A stretch of 64,000 nt of DNA from Chryseobacterium phocaeense (GCF_900169075.1 NZ_LT827014.1:310001-374000), one strand, 5' to 3'. Counted from the stretch's first letter, positions 42,809 through 51,735 are shown. Notes: generated by a model from the letters alone, not told the origin. Numbers and translations are program-made.

Positions 42809-45346
42809 ATGAGAAAACATTTTACTACGATCAGTATGCTTATTTTATCCTCCTGGGGCTATTCACAGGTAGGAATAAATAACTCAAATCCGCACGCTAC
42901 TTTTGATATTACCGCCAAAACAACGGACGGAAGTAAGCCAGAAGGATTCTTACCTCCCCGTTTAAGCGGAGATGAGATTAAAGCAGGAGATGCCTTATAT
43001 ACCTCACAGCAGACCGGCACAATAGTGTATGCTACGGCTGCCGTTTCTGCTTCTTCCACAAAGACGGTCAATATAACCAGTGCAGGATATTATTATTACG
43101 ACGGAAATCTATGGCAGAAAATATCAACAGGAGGCGCCTATACTGCGAATAACGGATTAACATTATCCGGAGCCAGTCTTTCATTGGGAGGACAACTGAC
43201 CGGAAATACAACTATTAATCAGAATGGCAGCCAGATTATTTTTTCCGGACAGGGCAGTATGGGTATTGGAGCTACTAGTCCGGATAATTCTGCAAGATTG
43301 GATGTTTCCAGCACAACGCAGGGGTTTTTGCCTCCAAGAATGACTACCACAGAGCGGGATGCTATTTCCAGCCCGGCTGCCGGACTGATTGTTTATAATA
43401 CCACGGAGAACTGTATTAATTACAGAGGAAGTAATAACTGGCAGAGTTTATGCGGAGTGCAGCCGGTAGTGGTGACTGCTCTTACCTGTGGTTCTGCTGT
43501 AACATCCGGAACTTTAACCTCAGGATCTCCGGCTTCAGGGGTTTCGTCTTCGGTTCCCTACACCGGTGGAAATGGAGCCGCTTATGCAAGTCAGTCTGTT
43601 ACTTCAACAGGCGTAACAGGTTTAACCGCAACACTTTCAGCCGGAACTCTGAATAATGGTAACGGAAATGTGACCTATACAATAACCGGGACAGCTGCGT
43701 CATCAGGAACTGCAAGTTTTGCCATCAGCCTAGGAGGCCAAGGCTGTACGCTGAATATTCCAGTCAGTGAATCGGCACCAGTTGTAACAAATCTTAATTG
43801 TGGATCTGCTACAACAACCGGAACTTTAACATCTGGATCTGCAGCTTCGGGTGTTTCCTCTTCGGTTCCCTACACAGGAGGGAACACAGGCACCTACACA
43901 AGCCAATCCTTCAGCTCAACAGGAGTAACAGGTTTAACCGCAACACTTTCAGCTGGAAATCTGAATAACGGTAATGGAAATGTGACCTACAGCATTACGG
44001 GAATACCTGCTTCGGCTGGAACCGCAGCTTTTGTTATTAGTTTAGGAGGAAAAAGCTGCACTCTGAATATCCCTGTAAATGCCGCACCACATGTAACAGC
44101 TCTTAATTGCGGTTCTGCAACAAGATCGGGAACTTTAACATCTGGATCTGCAGCTTCGGGTGTTTCCTCTTCGGTTCCCTACACAGGAGGAAATGGAATT
44201 GCCTATGCGGGACAATCTTTCAACTCAACAGGAGTAACAGGCTTAACAGCTACGCTTTCAGCTGGAACTCTGAATAACGGTAACGGAAATGTAAACTATA
44301 TCATAAGCGGAACACCCACTTCGTCAGGAACTGCAAGTTTTGTAATTAGCTTAGGCGGACAAAACTGTCAATTGAATATTCCTGTAAATGCACCATCTCC
44401 GCTTGTAACGGCTCTTAATTGTGGATCTGCAATAACATCAGGAACTCTAACATCTGGATCTGCAGCTTCAGGAGTTTCTTCTTCAGTTCCTTACACAGGA
44501 GGAAATGGAATTGCCTATGCGGGACAGTCTGTCAACTCAACAGGGATAACAGGCTTAACAGCTACAATTTCAGCTGGAACTCTGAATAACGGTAACGGAA
44601 ATGTAACTTATACCATAACCGGAACACCATCCTCTTCGGGAACCGCTCATTTTCAAATAAGTTTAGGTGGTAAAAGCTGCCAACTGGACGTTCCTGTAAA
44701 TGCTCCGCCACGTGTAACAGCTTTTAATTGTGGATCTGCAATAACATCAGGAACGTTAACATCAGGATCAGACGCTTCAGGAGTGTCATCCACTGTTTCT
44801 TATACAGGAGGAAACGGCGCTCCATATGTAGGACAGTCCATCAATTCAACGGGGGTAACAGGTTTGACAGCAGTACTTTCAGGAGGAACTTTAAATAGCG
44901 GTAACGGAAATGTAAGCTATATTATAACCGGAACTCCAACCTCTTCAGGAACTGCTCATTTTCAAATAAGCTTAGGTGGACAAAGCTGCCAACTGAATAT
45001 ACCTGTAAATATGCCACCACCTTTTGTAACAGCTCTTAATTGCGATTCTGCTACAACAACTGGACAGCTACACACTAACTCGCAATACAATGCTTCTTCC
45101 GGAATGACATTTACAGTTCCGTATACGGGAGGTAATACTGGTGCTTATGGAAGTGAATCCGTTTCTGCTTATGGAGCTGATTCGACTTTAATAGCAACAC
45201 GACCAGCAGGTACACTTGCAAATGGTAACGGAAGTGTAACTTACACGATAACAGGGCAAACTTATAATGTCGGAGGAACCCTAGCTTTTAATATTAATTT
45301 AGGAGGGAAATCATGTACTGTATCATTGTTTGTTAGCCCTTTTTAA
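42809..45346 (+). CDS. Secreted protein with six tandem about 104-residue repeats
   Basis: An 845-residue exported protein with a signal peptide ending GYSQ. Residues 20-220 resemble the N-terminal part of Bacteroidetes surface proteins (QVGINNSNPHATFDI; SMGIGATSPDNSARLDV; FLPPRMTTTERDAIS; GLIVYNTTENCINYRG), the kind seen in tail-fibre-like or adhesin proteins. Six repeats follow from about residue 222, each with VTALNCGSA, SGTLTSGS, SSVPYTGGNG, LSAGTLNNGNGNVTYTITG and ISLGGKSCQLNIPVN. Each repeat has two conserved Cys, presumably a disulfide. There is no T9SS tail. It is likely a surface adhesin or stalk; the role is inferred. Confidence 0.85.
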   Translation: MRKHFTTISMLILSSWGYSQVGINNSNPHATFDITAKTTDGSKPEGFLPPRLSGDEIKAGDALYTSQQTGTIVYATAAVSASSTKTVNITSAGYYYYDGNLWQKISTGGAYTANNGLTLSGASLSLGGQLTGNTTINQNGSQIIFSGQGSMGIGATSPDNSARLDVSSTTQGFLPPRMTTTERDAISSPAAGLIVYNTTENCINYRGSNNWQSLCGVQPVVVTALTCGSAVTSGTLTSGSPASGVSSSVPYTGGNGAAYASQSVTSTGVTGLTATLSAGTLNNGNGNVTYTITGTAASSGTASFAISLGGQGCTLNIPVSESAPVVTNLNCGSATTTGTLTSGSAASGVSSSVPYTGGNTGTYTSQSFSSTGVTGLTATLSAGNLNNGNGNVTYSITGIPASAGTAAFVISLGGKSCTLNIPVNAAPHVTALNCGSATRSGTLTSGSAASGVSSSVPYTGGNGIAYAGQSFNSTGVTGLTATLSAGTLNNGNGNVNYIISGTPTSSGTASFVISLGGQNCQLNIPVNAPSPLVTALNCGSAITSGTLTSGSAASGVSSSVPYTGGNGIAYAGQSVNSTGITGLTATISAGTLNNGNGNVTYTITGTPSSSGTAHFQISLGGKSCQLDVPVNAPPRVTAFNCGSAITSGTLTSGSDASGVSSTVSYTGGNGAPYVGQSINSTGVTGLTAVLSGGTLNSGNGNVSYIITGTPTSSGTAHFQISLGGQSCQLNIPVNMPPPFVTALNCDSATTTGQLHTNSQYNASSGMTFTVPYTGGNTGAYGSESVSAYGADSTLIATRPAGTLANGNGSVTYTITGQTYNVGGTLAFNINLGGKSCTVSLFVSPF
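43472..45346 (+). repeat. Six tandem coding repeats of 309-312 bp
   Basis: Repeat units begin at 43472, 43784, 44093, 44405, 44714 and 45026, alternating 312 and 309 bp. Units 2-5 are most alike, with long identical stretches; the sixth has diverged. The array is a candidate for copy-number change by recombination. Confidence 0.92.
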
Positions 45347-45483
45347 CAATTTCATTTATTTTAAAATTTCCCTTTAAACAATTTTACCTCGTGCGCTAGC
45401 CACGAGGTAATATAATTAAATAACATTGCTTGTTTCTTTTATACTGTTTGGAAAATAACCGATGATTTCCAGGCATAAAACAA

Positions 45484-45517
45484 AAAACTCTCCATTGAAT
45501 TCAATAGAGAGTTTTTT
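45484..45517 (-). terminator. Terminator after the distal tRNA-Leu
   Basis: ACTCTC pairs with GAGAGT around a loop containing TTGAATTCAA, flanked by A and T runs. It is immediately 3' of the tRNA on the minus strand. Confidence 0.78.
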
Positions 45518-45525
45518 TCGCAAAG

Positions 45526-45607
45526 TGCGGATGAAGGGACTCGAACCCCCACGCCTCGCGGCACCAGATCCTAAGTCTGGCGTGGCTACCAATTACACCA
45601 CATCCGC
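45526..45607 (-). tRNA. tRNA-Leu (anticodon TAG), copy A
   Basis: 82 nt including the discriminator base. Acceptor GCGGATG/CATCCGC, anticodon stem CCAGA/TCTGG with loop CTTAGGA, a long class II variable arm and T loop GTTCGAGTC. It differs from copy B at one position in the variable arm. It has its own promoter and terminator. Confidence 0.96.
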
Positions 45608-45645
45608 AGAATTTTAATAAAAGAACTGTTTTCTTTTTGTGGCTA

Positions 45646-45676
45646 CAAATATATAACTTTTCGCCGGAAAACAAAA
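45646..45676 (-). promoter_or_regulatory. Promoter of tRNA-Leu copy A
   Basis: Minus strand TTTG (45672-45675), 18 bp, TATATTTG (45646-45653), 38 bp before the tRNA. Confidence 0.75.
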
Positions 45677-45726
45677 TAAATCTCAGCAAACATGCCTTAA
45701 TAAACAAATTTAAACCTTTTAAACTA

Positions 45727-45757
45727 AAAAACTCTCTATTTAAAAAACAGAGAGTTT
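45727..45757 (-). terminator. Terminator after the three-tRNA cluster
   Basis: AAAACTCTC pairs with GAGAGTTTT, A/T-rich flanks, located 3 bp after tRNA-Leu (TAA) on the minus strand. It separates this cluster from the distal tRNA-Leu. Confidence 0.78.
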
Positions 45758-45759
45758 TA

Positions 45760-45844
45760 GTACCCCAGACGGGACTTGAACCCGTACGTCCTTACGGACA
45801 CAGGATTTTAAGTCCTGCGTGTCTACCAGTTCCACCACCAGGGC
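45760..45844 (-). tRNA. tRNA-Leu (anticodon TAA)
   Basis: 85 nt with the discriminator. Anticodon stem CAGGA/TCCTG with loop CTTAAAA, long variable arm (GTCCGTAAGGAC), T arm ACGGGTTCAAGTCCCGT. The acceptor stem contains several G-U pairs (GCCCTGG with CTGGGGT). Confidence 0.95.
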
Positions 45845-45853
45845 ATGGTGTGG

Positions 45854-45926
45854 AGCGAAAAACGGGATTCGAACCCGCGACCCCAACCTTGGCAAGGTTG
45901 TGCTCTACCAGCTGAGCTATTTTCGC
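45854..45926 (-). tRNA. tRNA-Gly (anticodon GCC)
   Basis: 73 nt. Acceptor GCGAAAA/TTTTCGC, D arm with AGCTCAGCTGGTAGAGC, anticodon stem CAACC/GGTTG with loop TTGCCAA, T arm GCGGGTTCGAATCCCGT. Confidence 0.96.
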
Positions 45927-45930
45927 ATAG

Positions 45931-46012
45931 TGCGGATGAAGGGACTCGAACCCCCACGCCTCACGGCACCAGATCCTAAGTCTGGCGTGGCTACCAATTA
46001 CACCACATCCGC
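45931..46012 (-). tRNA. tRNA-Leu (anticodon TAG), copy B
   Basis: 82 nt, nearly identical to 45526-45607 and first in the three-tRNA transcript. Same TAG anticodon loop and class II arm. Confidence 0.96.
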
Positions 46013-46054
46013 TGGTTTGTTTATTTTAAAGATCTCGCTTCGTTTTTGTGAGTG

Positions 46055-46085
46055 CAAATATAGGACTTTTTCCCTTCTCTCCAAA
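46055..46085 (-). promoter_or_regulatory. Promoter of the three-tRNA cluster
   Basis: Minus strand TTTG (46082-46085), 19 bp, TATATTTG (46055-46062), 43 bp before the first tRNA. Same -7 octamer as the other tRNA-Leu promoter. Confidence 0.77.
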
Positions 46086-46182
46086 CTTTTCAGAGAAAAA
46101 AATTAAAATTGTCACATTTTTTTTCCGCCCGCCCTGATATTACATTTCATTTTCTTACTTTTACAACGTTAATAATTACAAT

Positions 46183-46560
46183 ATGGAATTACAAGGAACG
46201 GTAAAGAAACTTTTTGATGCTCAGACATTTGCAAGCGGCTTTCAAAAAAGAGAAATGGTTATTCTAACTCAGGAACAGTATCCACAGCCTATAAACATAG
46301 AATTTTTGTCTGATAAAATCAGTTTATTAGATAATCTTAAAGAAGGTGAAACGGTAAAAGTAGGCATCAACATCAGAGGAAGAGAATGGGTGTCTCCACA
46401 GGGCGAAACCAAATATTTTAACTCTATTACAGGATGGAGAATAGAAAAAGTTTCAGATATGGCATCTGAGCCTACACAGGCTTCTCCTTCCCAATCTGCA
46501 TCACCGGTTTCCAATGAAAATCCTTTTGCGGGTGACGATGATGATGATTTGCCTTTCTAA
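46183..46560 (+). CDS. DUF3127 domain protein with SSB-like acidic tip
   Basis: A 125-residue protein. The first 90 residues are a beta-rich DUF3127 domain (ELQGTVKKLFDAQTFASGFQKREMVI; FNSITGWRIEKV) that looks like a small OB fold. A Ser/Pro/Gln linker follows, and the C-terminus is NPFAGDDDDDLPF, very like the DDDIPF tip by which single-strand-binding protein recruits partners. A role in DNA metabolism is therefore inferred. It is divergent from the tRNA cluster. Confidence 0.88.
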   Translation: MELQGTVKKLFDAQTFASGFQKREMVILTQEQYPQPINIEFLSDKISLLDNLKEGETVKVGINIRGREWVSPQGETKYFNSITGWRIEKVSDMASEPTQASPSQSASPVSNENPFAGDDDDDLPF

Positions 46561-46618
46561 TTAAACAATAAGATCAAATATAAATCCTGCTTATTCAAGT
46601 GGGATTTTTTTTCAAAAA

Positions 46619-47272
46619 ATGGTCCGATTAGACGAAAACGAGATTTCATTTCCCGATCCTGAGCTTTACGATGGGCATGACGGTCTGATTGCATTCGGAG
46701 GCGATCTGTCTGTAGAACGGATCTGGTTCGCTTATCAGCTGGGTATTTTTCCGTGGTTTAATCCCGGAGAAGAAATATTATGGTGGTCACCGGACCCCAG
46801 ATTTGTTCTGTTTCCTGATGAGCTGAAAGTTTCAAAATCGATGCGTAAAATTCTGAATAAAGGAATTTTCACTTTTTCAGAGAACAAAAGCTTTAGGGAA
46901 GTGATCCTGAACTGTCAGCAGACCAGCAGAAAAGGACAGACGGGAACGTGGCTTTCCGATGAACTCATGGAATCTTTTATCAGGCTTCACGAATACGGTC
47001 TGGCCAAAAGTATTGAAGTATGGCAGAACGGTGAACTGGTCGGCGGTTTTTATGGGCTGATGATCGGGAATGTATTCTGCGGCGAAAGCATGTTTGCAAA
47101 AGTGAGCAATGCTTCCAAAGCAGGTTTTATTCATTTCGTGGAAACCAACAGAGAAAACCTGAATCTTATTGACTGCCAGTCGCATACGGAGCATCTTGAA
47201 AGCCTAGGGGCAAAAATGATTCCTAAAAAAGAATTTTTAAAAATCTTACACCAAAACAATGAACGCAGATAA
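46619..47272 (+). CDS. aat: Leucyl/phenylalanyl-tRNA--protein transferase
   Basis: N-end rule enzyme that moves Leu or Phe from tRNA to proteins with N-terminal Lys or Arg, marking them for ClpSAP. The 217 residues include the signature WFNPGEEILWWSPDPR at about 42-57 and GLYGL-type GGFYGLMIGNVFCGESMF, with LIDCQ near the end. Length matches the family. It overlaps the EamA gene by 14 bp. Three tRNA-Leu genes lie about 1 kb upstream, probably coincidence. Confidence 0.95.
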   Translation: MVRLDENEISFPDPELYDGHDGLIAFGGDLSVERIWFAYQLGIFPWFNPGEEILWWSPDPRFVLFPDELKVSKSMRKILNKGIFTFSENKSFREVILNCQQTSRKGQTGTWLSDELMESFIRLHEYGLAKSIEVWQNGELVGGFYGLMIGNVFCGESMFAKVSNASKAGFIHFVETNRENLNLIDCQSHTEHLESLGAKMIPKKEFLKILHQNNERR

Positions 47273-48149
47273 AGAAAAATGGATCCTCCTGATTGTCCTG
47301 ACTGTAATTTGGGGATCTTCATTTATTTTAATCAAAAAATCGCTGGAGCATTTTAATCCCTATCAGGTGGGAGCCCTCCGGGTTTTGATTGCCGGAATTA
47401 TTCTGATGCCGGTTGCCATTTCAAAATATAAACTGTTTCCGAAAGAACACCTGAAGTGGCTTATCCTGGCTGCTTTTACAGGAAATTTCATTCCTATGTT
47501 CCTGTTTCCAATTGCGGAAACCGAAGTGAGCAGCAGTATTGCGGGAATCATTAACTCTATGATGCCTATTTTCGTGATTATTGTGGGGGCGCTGGTCTGG
47601 AAATTTGATACAACAAAGAAACAGATCATTGGAACGATGATCAGCTTTGCAGGGGTCTGCCTGCTGGCTTTCGGGGGCGACGGTGAAGGAGGAAAATTCA
47701 AGCTGATCCCGATCCTGCTTCTGTTACTGGCCACATTATGCTATGCCGTGAGTACCACCACCGTAAAATCAAAGCTGATGGGAGTTTCCTCTACCATTTT
47801 ATCCGCGTTTGTATTTTCTTTTGTCCTGTTTCTCCCGTCTATTATCTCTTTGGCTTTTACCGGTTTTTTTTCAACCTTCAGTTTTAATGAAGACCATATG
47901 ATGGGACTGATGTTTGTAAGCCTTTTATCAATTTTCGGAACGGGGCTGGCGATGACGCTAAATTACAGGCTTCTGAAGGTCTCTACTCCTTTATTCGCTT
48001 CTACCGTAACCCTTTTGATGCCGATTGTGGCTATTATCTGGGGCTTTCTGGATGGTGAAAAACTGAGCATTATGCAGTTTGTGGGGGCGGCTGTTATAAT
48101 CGGCGGGCTGATCTTTTTGAGATCTAAACCGAACGCTGTTAAAAAATAA
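47259..48149 (+). CDS. EamA/DMT family transporter
   Basis: A 296-residue membrane protein with ten predicted helices in two EamA repeats (about 8-140 and 150-290). Typical segments are LTVIWGSSFILIKKSL, GALRVLIAGIILMP and a second-half WGFLDGEKLS with AAVIIGGLIF. Probably exports a metabolite; substrate unknown. Translationally coupled to aat by overlap. Confidence 0.92.
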   Translation: MNADKEKWILLIVLTVIWGSSFILIKKSLEHFNPYQVGALRVLIAGIILMPVAISKYKLFPKEHLKWLILAAFTGNFIPMFLFPIAETEVSSSIAGIINSMMPIFVIIVGALVWKFDTTKKQIIGTMISFAGVCLLAFGGDGEGGKFKLIPILLLLLATLCYAVSTTTVKSKLMGVSSTILSAFVFSFVLFLPSIISLAFTGFFSTFSFNEDHMMGLMFVSLLSIFGTGLAMTLNYRLLKVSTPLFASTVTLLMPIVAIIWGFLDGEKLSIMQFVGAAVIIGGLIFLRSKPNAVKK

Positions 48150-48619
48150 ACCCTTTTTTTTGAGGTTAAAATAAAAATCCTGCATAATTATTTAAACCAT
48201 TAAGAATTTTTAAGGGGATAAGAAAAGTTAAGATGAATCTTTGATTGTAAGACTTTCTGAAACTTCTTTCTTATTCTTTTTTTGACGCAAAGTTTTATTG
48301 AAAAAACCTTTTATTGGAGGCAGCAAAGGTACGGCTTAGCCGTTACTAAGCTTATGGAAAAAACAGACACCTCATCAAATCAATGAAATTTCTTCTTTGC
48401 CTCCTTAAAATTTCCGGGATCAAAGTTAGACTTTGTGTCAAAATAAATATGCTTTGAGCTTAAAAATAAAATCCTGCATGGCTGCAGGATTTATTATTAT
48501 GATTGTTAATTATTTTAAAACCATTAAGAATTTTTAAGAGGATAAGGAAAGTTAAGACTAATCTTCGATTGTAAGACTTTCTGGAAACTTCGTTCTTCCA
48601 GCTTCCCTCTTCCAGCTCC
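48150..48619. repeat. Repeat-filled interval: about 80-bp direct repeat around a palindromic core
   Basis: Two copies of a unit starting AATAAAAATCCTGCAT and continuing CCATTAAGAATTTTTAAG, AAAGTTAAGA and GATTGTAAGACTTTCTG lie at about 48169-48262 and 48463-48593. Between them, TTTTTGACGCAAAGTTTTA and GGAGGCAGCAAAGG are mirrored by CTTTGCCTCC and TAGACTTTGTGTCAAAA. A terminator-like hairpin AAATCCTGCA/TGCAGGATTT sits at 48468-48492. No gene is supported. Confidence 0.65.
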
Positions 48620-50002
48620 TTAAGAATTCTTCTTTTTCACTTTTGCTTTGACTTTTTTCACCTCATCTTTAATGAACGGATACTTTTTCTGCATATCTGT
48701 GGCCAGTGATGAATCAATACTTAAGGCTTTCTGAAGGGATTCGGTTCCTTTTTCCTGGTTTCTCAGGTTAAAATAGCAATTGCTCAGCTGATAATACAGC
48801 TCCGCCCTGTCGTGTACCTTAATGGCTTTATCCAGAATAGTCACCGCTTCTTCATATTCCCCGAGAAGCATCAATACTTCCGAGTAGGCATACCAGTTAT
48901 AAAATCTTGAAGGTTCAGCATCTACCAGCTTTTTCAGGCAGCCTAAGCTTTCTTCAAATTTCCCTGAATCTATGAAGAGAAACGCCAGTCTTTTCTGATA
49001 GTCAAGATTGCTGTCATTCAGCTGGGTGGCTTCTTTTGCAAAATGCAGGGCCTCTTTCATACCTCCCATTTCTTCATACAGATAAGACTGCTCCATCATG
49101 GCCAGATAAAACTGAGGATCTTCCCGCAGCGATTTCTGGAATGAATTGAGTGCCATAATCGACTGTTTCTGCGCTTTATAGCATAATCCTATTTTATAAA
49201 ATGTAAATGCTTTGGTATATTCCAGCTCCAGCATTTCCTCATATACTTCCACCGCCTTCTGATATTGGCCCAGGGCTTCATAACAGGCCGCTTTATTGGC
49301 ATATACGCCTACTGATTTTGAATTGATGGCCAAAAGATAGTCATATCCTTTGATGGCTTCTTCAAAATTCTTTCTGTTGAAATAAAACTGTCCATACTCA
49401 AACCATGCGGTTTCGGAGTAGGCAAATTCATCCAGGTATTCATTAAGAAAGGCAATAGCCTCCTCGCTCTTATTCAGATCGCTGAAGCATATCATACAGT
49501 TTTCCAGTGAATATTCGTCTGTAGGATCTTCTTTCAGGGCTTTTCTGTAGTGTTTAAGAGCGTTAAATGGGTCTCCCAGGTTGACAAATTCGTCCGCAAT
49601 AAAGTTGTGAAGGAAGTTTTCTTCTTCTTTCAGTTCCAGGGCTTTTTTGCAGATGTCAATGGCTTTTCTGGGGTTTCCCAGGTTCGAATAATACTTCGCA
49701 TAGCAGACCAGAAAGTCTGTGTTTTCCATGGATGAACCTTTGAGTTCGTCTATGAGTTCTTTTGCGGTATTATAGTCTTCCCATTCCAGCAGGATTTCAA
49801 GTCTTTTGATTTTGATATCCAGTGAATTGGGATGGAGCTTCAGGCCATAATTAACAGCATTGTCTGCGTAGTTAAAATCTCCCAGCTCCAGATAATAAAC
49901 AATAATGTCTTCCAGCTCTTCGGTATCGAAGTAGAATTCATCATTATTTTCCATCATTTCCTCGAACTTTTTTACAAGTTCATTTCCAAAATACTCTTCC
50001 AA
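48620..50002 (-). CDS. Tetratricopeptide repeat protein
   Basis: A 460-residue protein made of about ten TPR units (for example YYSNLGNPRKAIDICKKALEL, ANKAACYEALGQYQKAVEVYEEMLEL, LAFLFIDSGKFEESLGCLKKLV), with an acidic N-terminus and a short Lys-rich tail. No signal peptide. It probably acts as a protein-interaction scaffold; the partner is unknown. The frame is open upstream without any ATG, so the TTG at 50002 or another non-ATG codon must serve as start; the N-terminus is uncertain. Confidence 0.88.
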   Translation of the reverse strand: MEEYFGNELVKKFEEMMENNDEFYFDTEELEDIIVYYLELGDFNYADNAVNYGLKLHPNSLDIKIKRLEILLEWEDYNTAKELIDELKGSSMENTDFLVCYAKYYSNLGNPRKAIDICKKALELKEEENFLHNFIADEFVNLGDPFNALKHYRKALKEDPTDEYSLENCMICFSDLNKSEEAIAFLNEYLDEFAYSETAWFEYGQFYFNRKNFEEAIKGYDYLLAINSKSVGVYANKAACYEALGQYQKAVEVYEEMLELEYTKAFTFYKIGLCYKAQKQSIMALNSFQKSLREDPQFYLAMMEQSYLYEEMGGMKEALHFAKEATQLNDSNLDYQKRLAFLFIDSGKFEESLGCLKKLVDAEPSRFYNWYAYSEVLMLLGEYEEAVTILDKAIKVHDRAELYYQLSNCYFNLRNQEKGTESLQKALSIDSSLATDMQKKYPFIKDEVKKVKAKVKKKNS

Positions 50003-50352
50003 TAGTGTCTTCTCTGTCAGCCTGATGTCTGAATATGCTTTACAAACCCCGGCAAACTTTTTAATTAATAATAACTTCTGAAACTGAAATTCAAATGTTT
50101 ATGCAAAGTTGCAACTTTTTTTTGAATTAATTTTTCATAATTTTCTATATTAAAGATAGTAAAAAAAGAAAACAGATAAAAGAATTGTGGATAAAAACCC
50201 GGAATTGTGGTTAAATTGTTATGATAAGTCTTTTTAAGCCGGAAATTCATCATTCCTGAACGGTTCTGTTTCTTTATTATTTTTATGTTAAAATTCATTC
50301 ATCTTTATTTCACAAAAAAAGAACGGAGCATTTCTGTTCCGTTCCTATATAT
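50003..50352. other. Interval between glmM and the TPR gene
   Basis: 350 bp with no gene. On the minus strand GCAACTTTG near 50105 is one base from a TAnnTTTG element and may be the TPR promoter. The right end holds the glmM terminator. Confidence 0.45.
50314..50344 (-). terminator. Rho-independent terminator of glmM
   Basis: On the minus strand GAACGGA pairs with TCCGTTC around a 10-base loop and is followed by seven T. It begins 9 bp after the glmM stop. Confidence 0.88.
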
Positions 50353-51735
50353 TTAGATTAAGCTTTTAATTTTTGCGATGATATCGTCTCCAAGCTGATC
50401 TGCTTCTTCCTGTGAATGGGCTTCGGTATAGATCCTGATGATGGGCTCCGTATTGGATTTTCTAAGGTGGACCCAGTTCTTTTCAAAATCTATTTTCACT
50501 CCATCAACGGTAGAAACCTGCTCGCTCCGGTATTCCTGTTCCATTCTGGCTAAAATAGCATCCACATCAATCTCGGGAGTGAGTTCTATTTTCTTTTTTC
50601 CCATAAAGTATTCCGGATATCCGGCTCTTAATTCGGATACGGTTTTGTTTTCTTTGGCCAGATGCGTTAAAAACAGGGCAGCCCCTACTAAAGAATCTCT
50701 TCCGTAGTGAAGGTCAGGATAGATGATTCCTCCGTTTCCTTCCCCTCCGATCACTACATTTTTCTCTTTCATTAAATTTACCACATTCACCTCTCCTACA
50801 GCGCTTGCAAAATACTCTGAACCATGGCTCTGTGCCACATCTCTCAGGGCACGGCTTGAGGAGAGATTGGAAACTGCCGCTCCTTTTTTATGCTTTAACA
50901 GATAATCTGCCACGGCAACCAGTGTATATTCTTCCCCGAACATTTCTCCTTTCTCGTCAATCAGGGCCAGTCTGTCCACATCCGGATCTACCACGATTCC
51001 CAGGTCTGCATTTTCTTTTTTCACCAGTTCACAGATATCACCCAGATGCTCTTTTAAAGGCTCAGGGTTGTGCGGGAAGTGTCCGTTCGGTTCACAGTAT
51101 AATTTTACGGTTTCGCAGCCTAGTTTATCCAGAAGCATCGGAATTGCGATTCCTCCTGTAGAATTTACCGCATCCAGAACCACTTTAAATTTTTTAGCTT
51201 TAATGGCATCCACATCCACCATCGGCAGGTCAAGAATCTGCTGAATATGAATATCGAATGCGTCATTTCTGGTTTCATATGTTCCAAGATCATCAACCTC
51301 TGCGTAGTTGAAGTCTTCACTTTCAGCAAGAGCCAATACTTTTGCCCCGTCCTCTCCATTGATAAATTCTCCTTTACCATTCAATAATTTCAGAGCATTC
51401 CACTGTTTTGGATTGTGAGAAGCAGTAAGGATAATTCCTCCGTCTGCGTTGAGTTCCGGAACCATCACTTCCACGGTTGGAGTTGTGGAAAGTCCTAAAT
51501 CTACTACATTAATTCCCAGTCCCTGTAAAGTAGCGGTAACCAGAGAAGATACCATTTCGCCTGAAATTCTGGCATCTCTTCCTATAACAAGGGTTAAATT
51601 CTTTTTATTTTGTGTATTCTGTAGCCAGGTTCCAAATGCGGATGCGAATTTCACCACATCCAGAGGGGTCAGGTTATCATTTACTTTTCCCCCGATAGTT
51701 CCTCTGATCCCGGAAATTGATTTAATTAACGACAT
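50353..51735 (-). CDS. glmM: Phosphoglucosamine mutase GlmM
   Basis: Alpha-D-phosphohexomutase of 460 residues, probably converting GlcN-6-P to GlcN-1-P for UDP-GlcNAc synthesis. The phosphoserine loop is TASHNPKQWNALK (Ser near 104), the metal loop is VDPDVDRLA, and the sugar-binding segment is GGEGNGG. The N-terminal GIRGTIGG is typical. The closing RKSNTEPIIRIY is the phosphate-binding site. Phosphomannomutase activity cannot be excluded by sequence alone. A promoter lies 35 bp upstream. Confidence 0.93.
   Translation of the reverse strand: MSLIKSISGIRGTIGGKVNDNLTPLDVVKFASAFGTWLQNTQNKKNLTLVIGRDARISGEMVSSLVTATLQGLGINVVDLGLSTTPTVEVMVPELNADGGIILTASHNPKQWNALKLLNGKGEFINGEDGAKVLALAESEDFNYAEVDDLGTYETRNDAFDIHIQQILDLPMVDVDAIKAKKFKVVLDAVNSTGGIAIPMLLDKLGCETVKLYCEPNGHFPHNPEPLKEHLGDICELVKKENADLGIVVDPDVDRLALIDEKGEMFGEEYTLVAVADYLLKHKKGAAVSNLSSSRALRDVAQSHGSEYFASAVGEVNVVNLMKEKNVVIGGEGNGGIIYPDLHYGRDSLVGAALFLTHLAKENKTVSELRAGYPEYFMGKKKIELTPEIDVDAILARMEQEYRSEQVSTVDGVKIDFEKNWVHLRKSNTEPIIRIYTEAHSQEEADQLGDDIIAKIKSLI

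Noticed and set aside
43472..45346. Regularly spaced repeats that might suggest a CRISPR-like array
   Set aside because: The period is about 310 bp, the repeats are in frame within one long ORF, and the spacers are themselves homologous. They are protein repeats.
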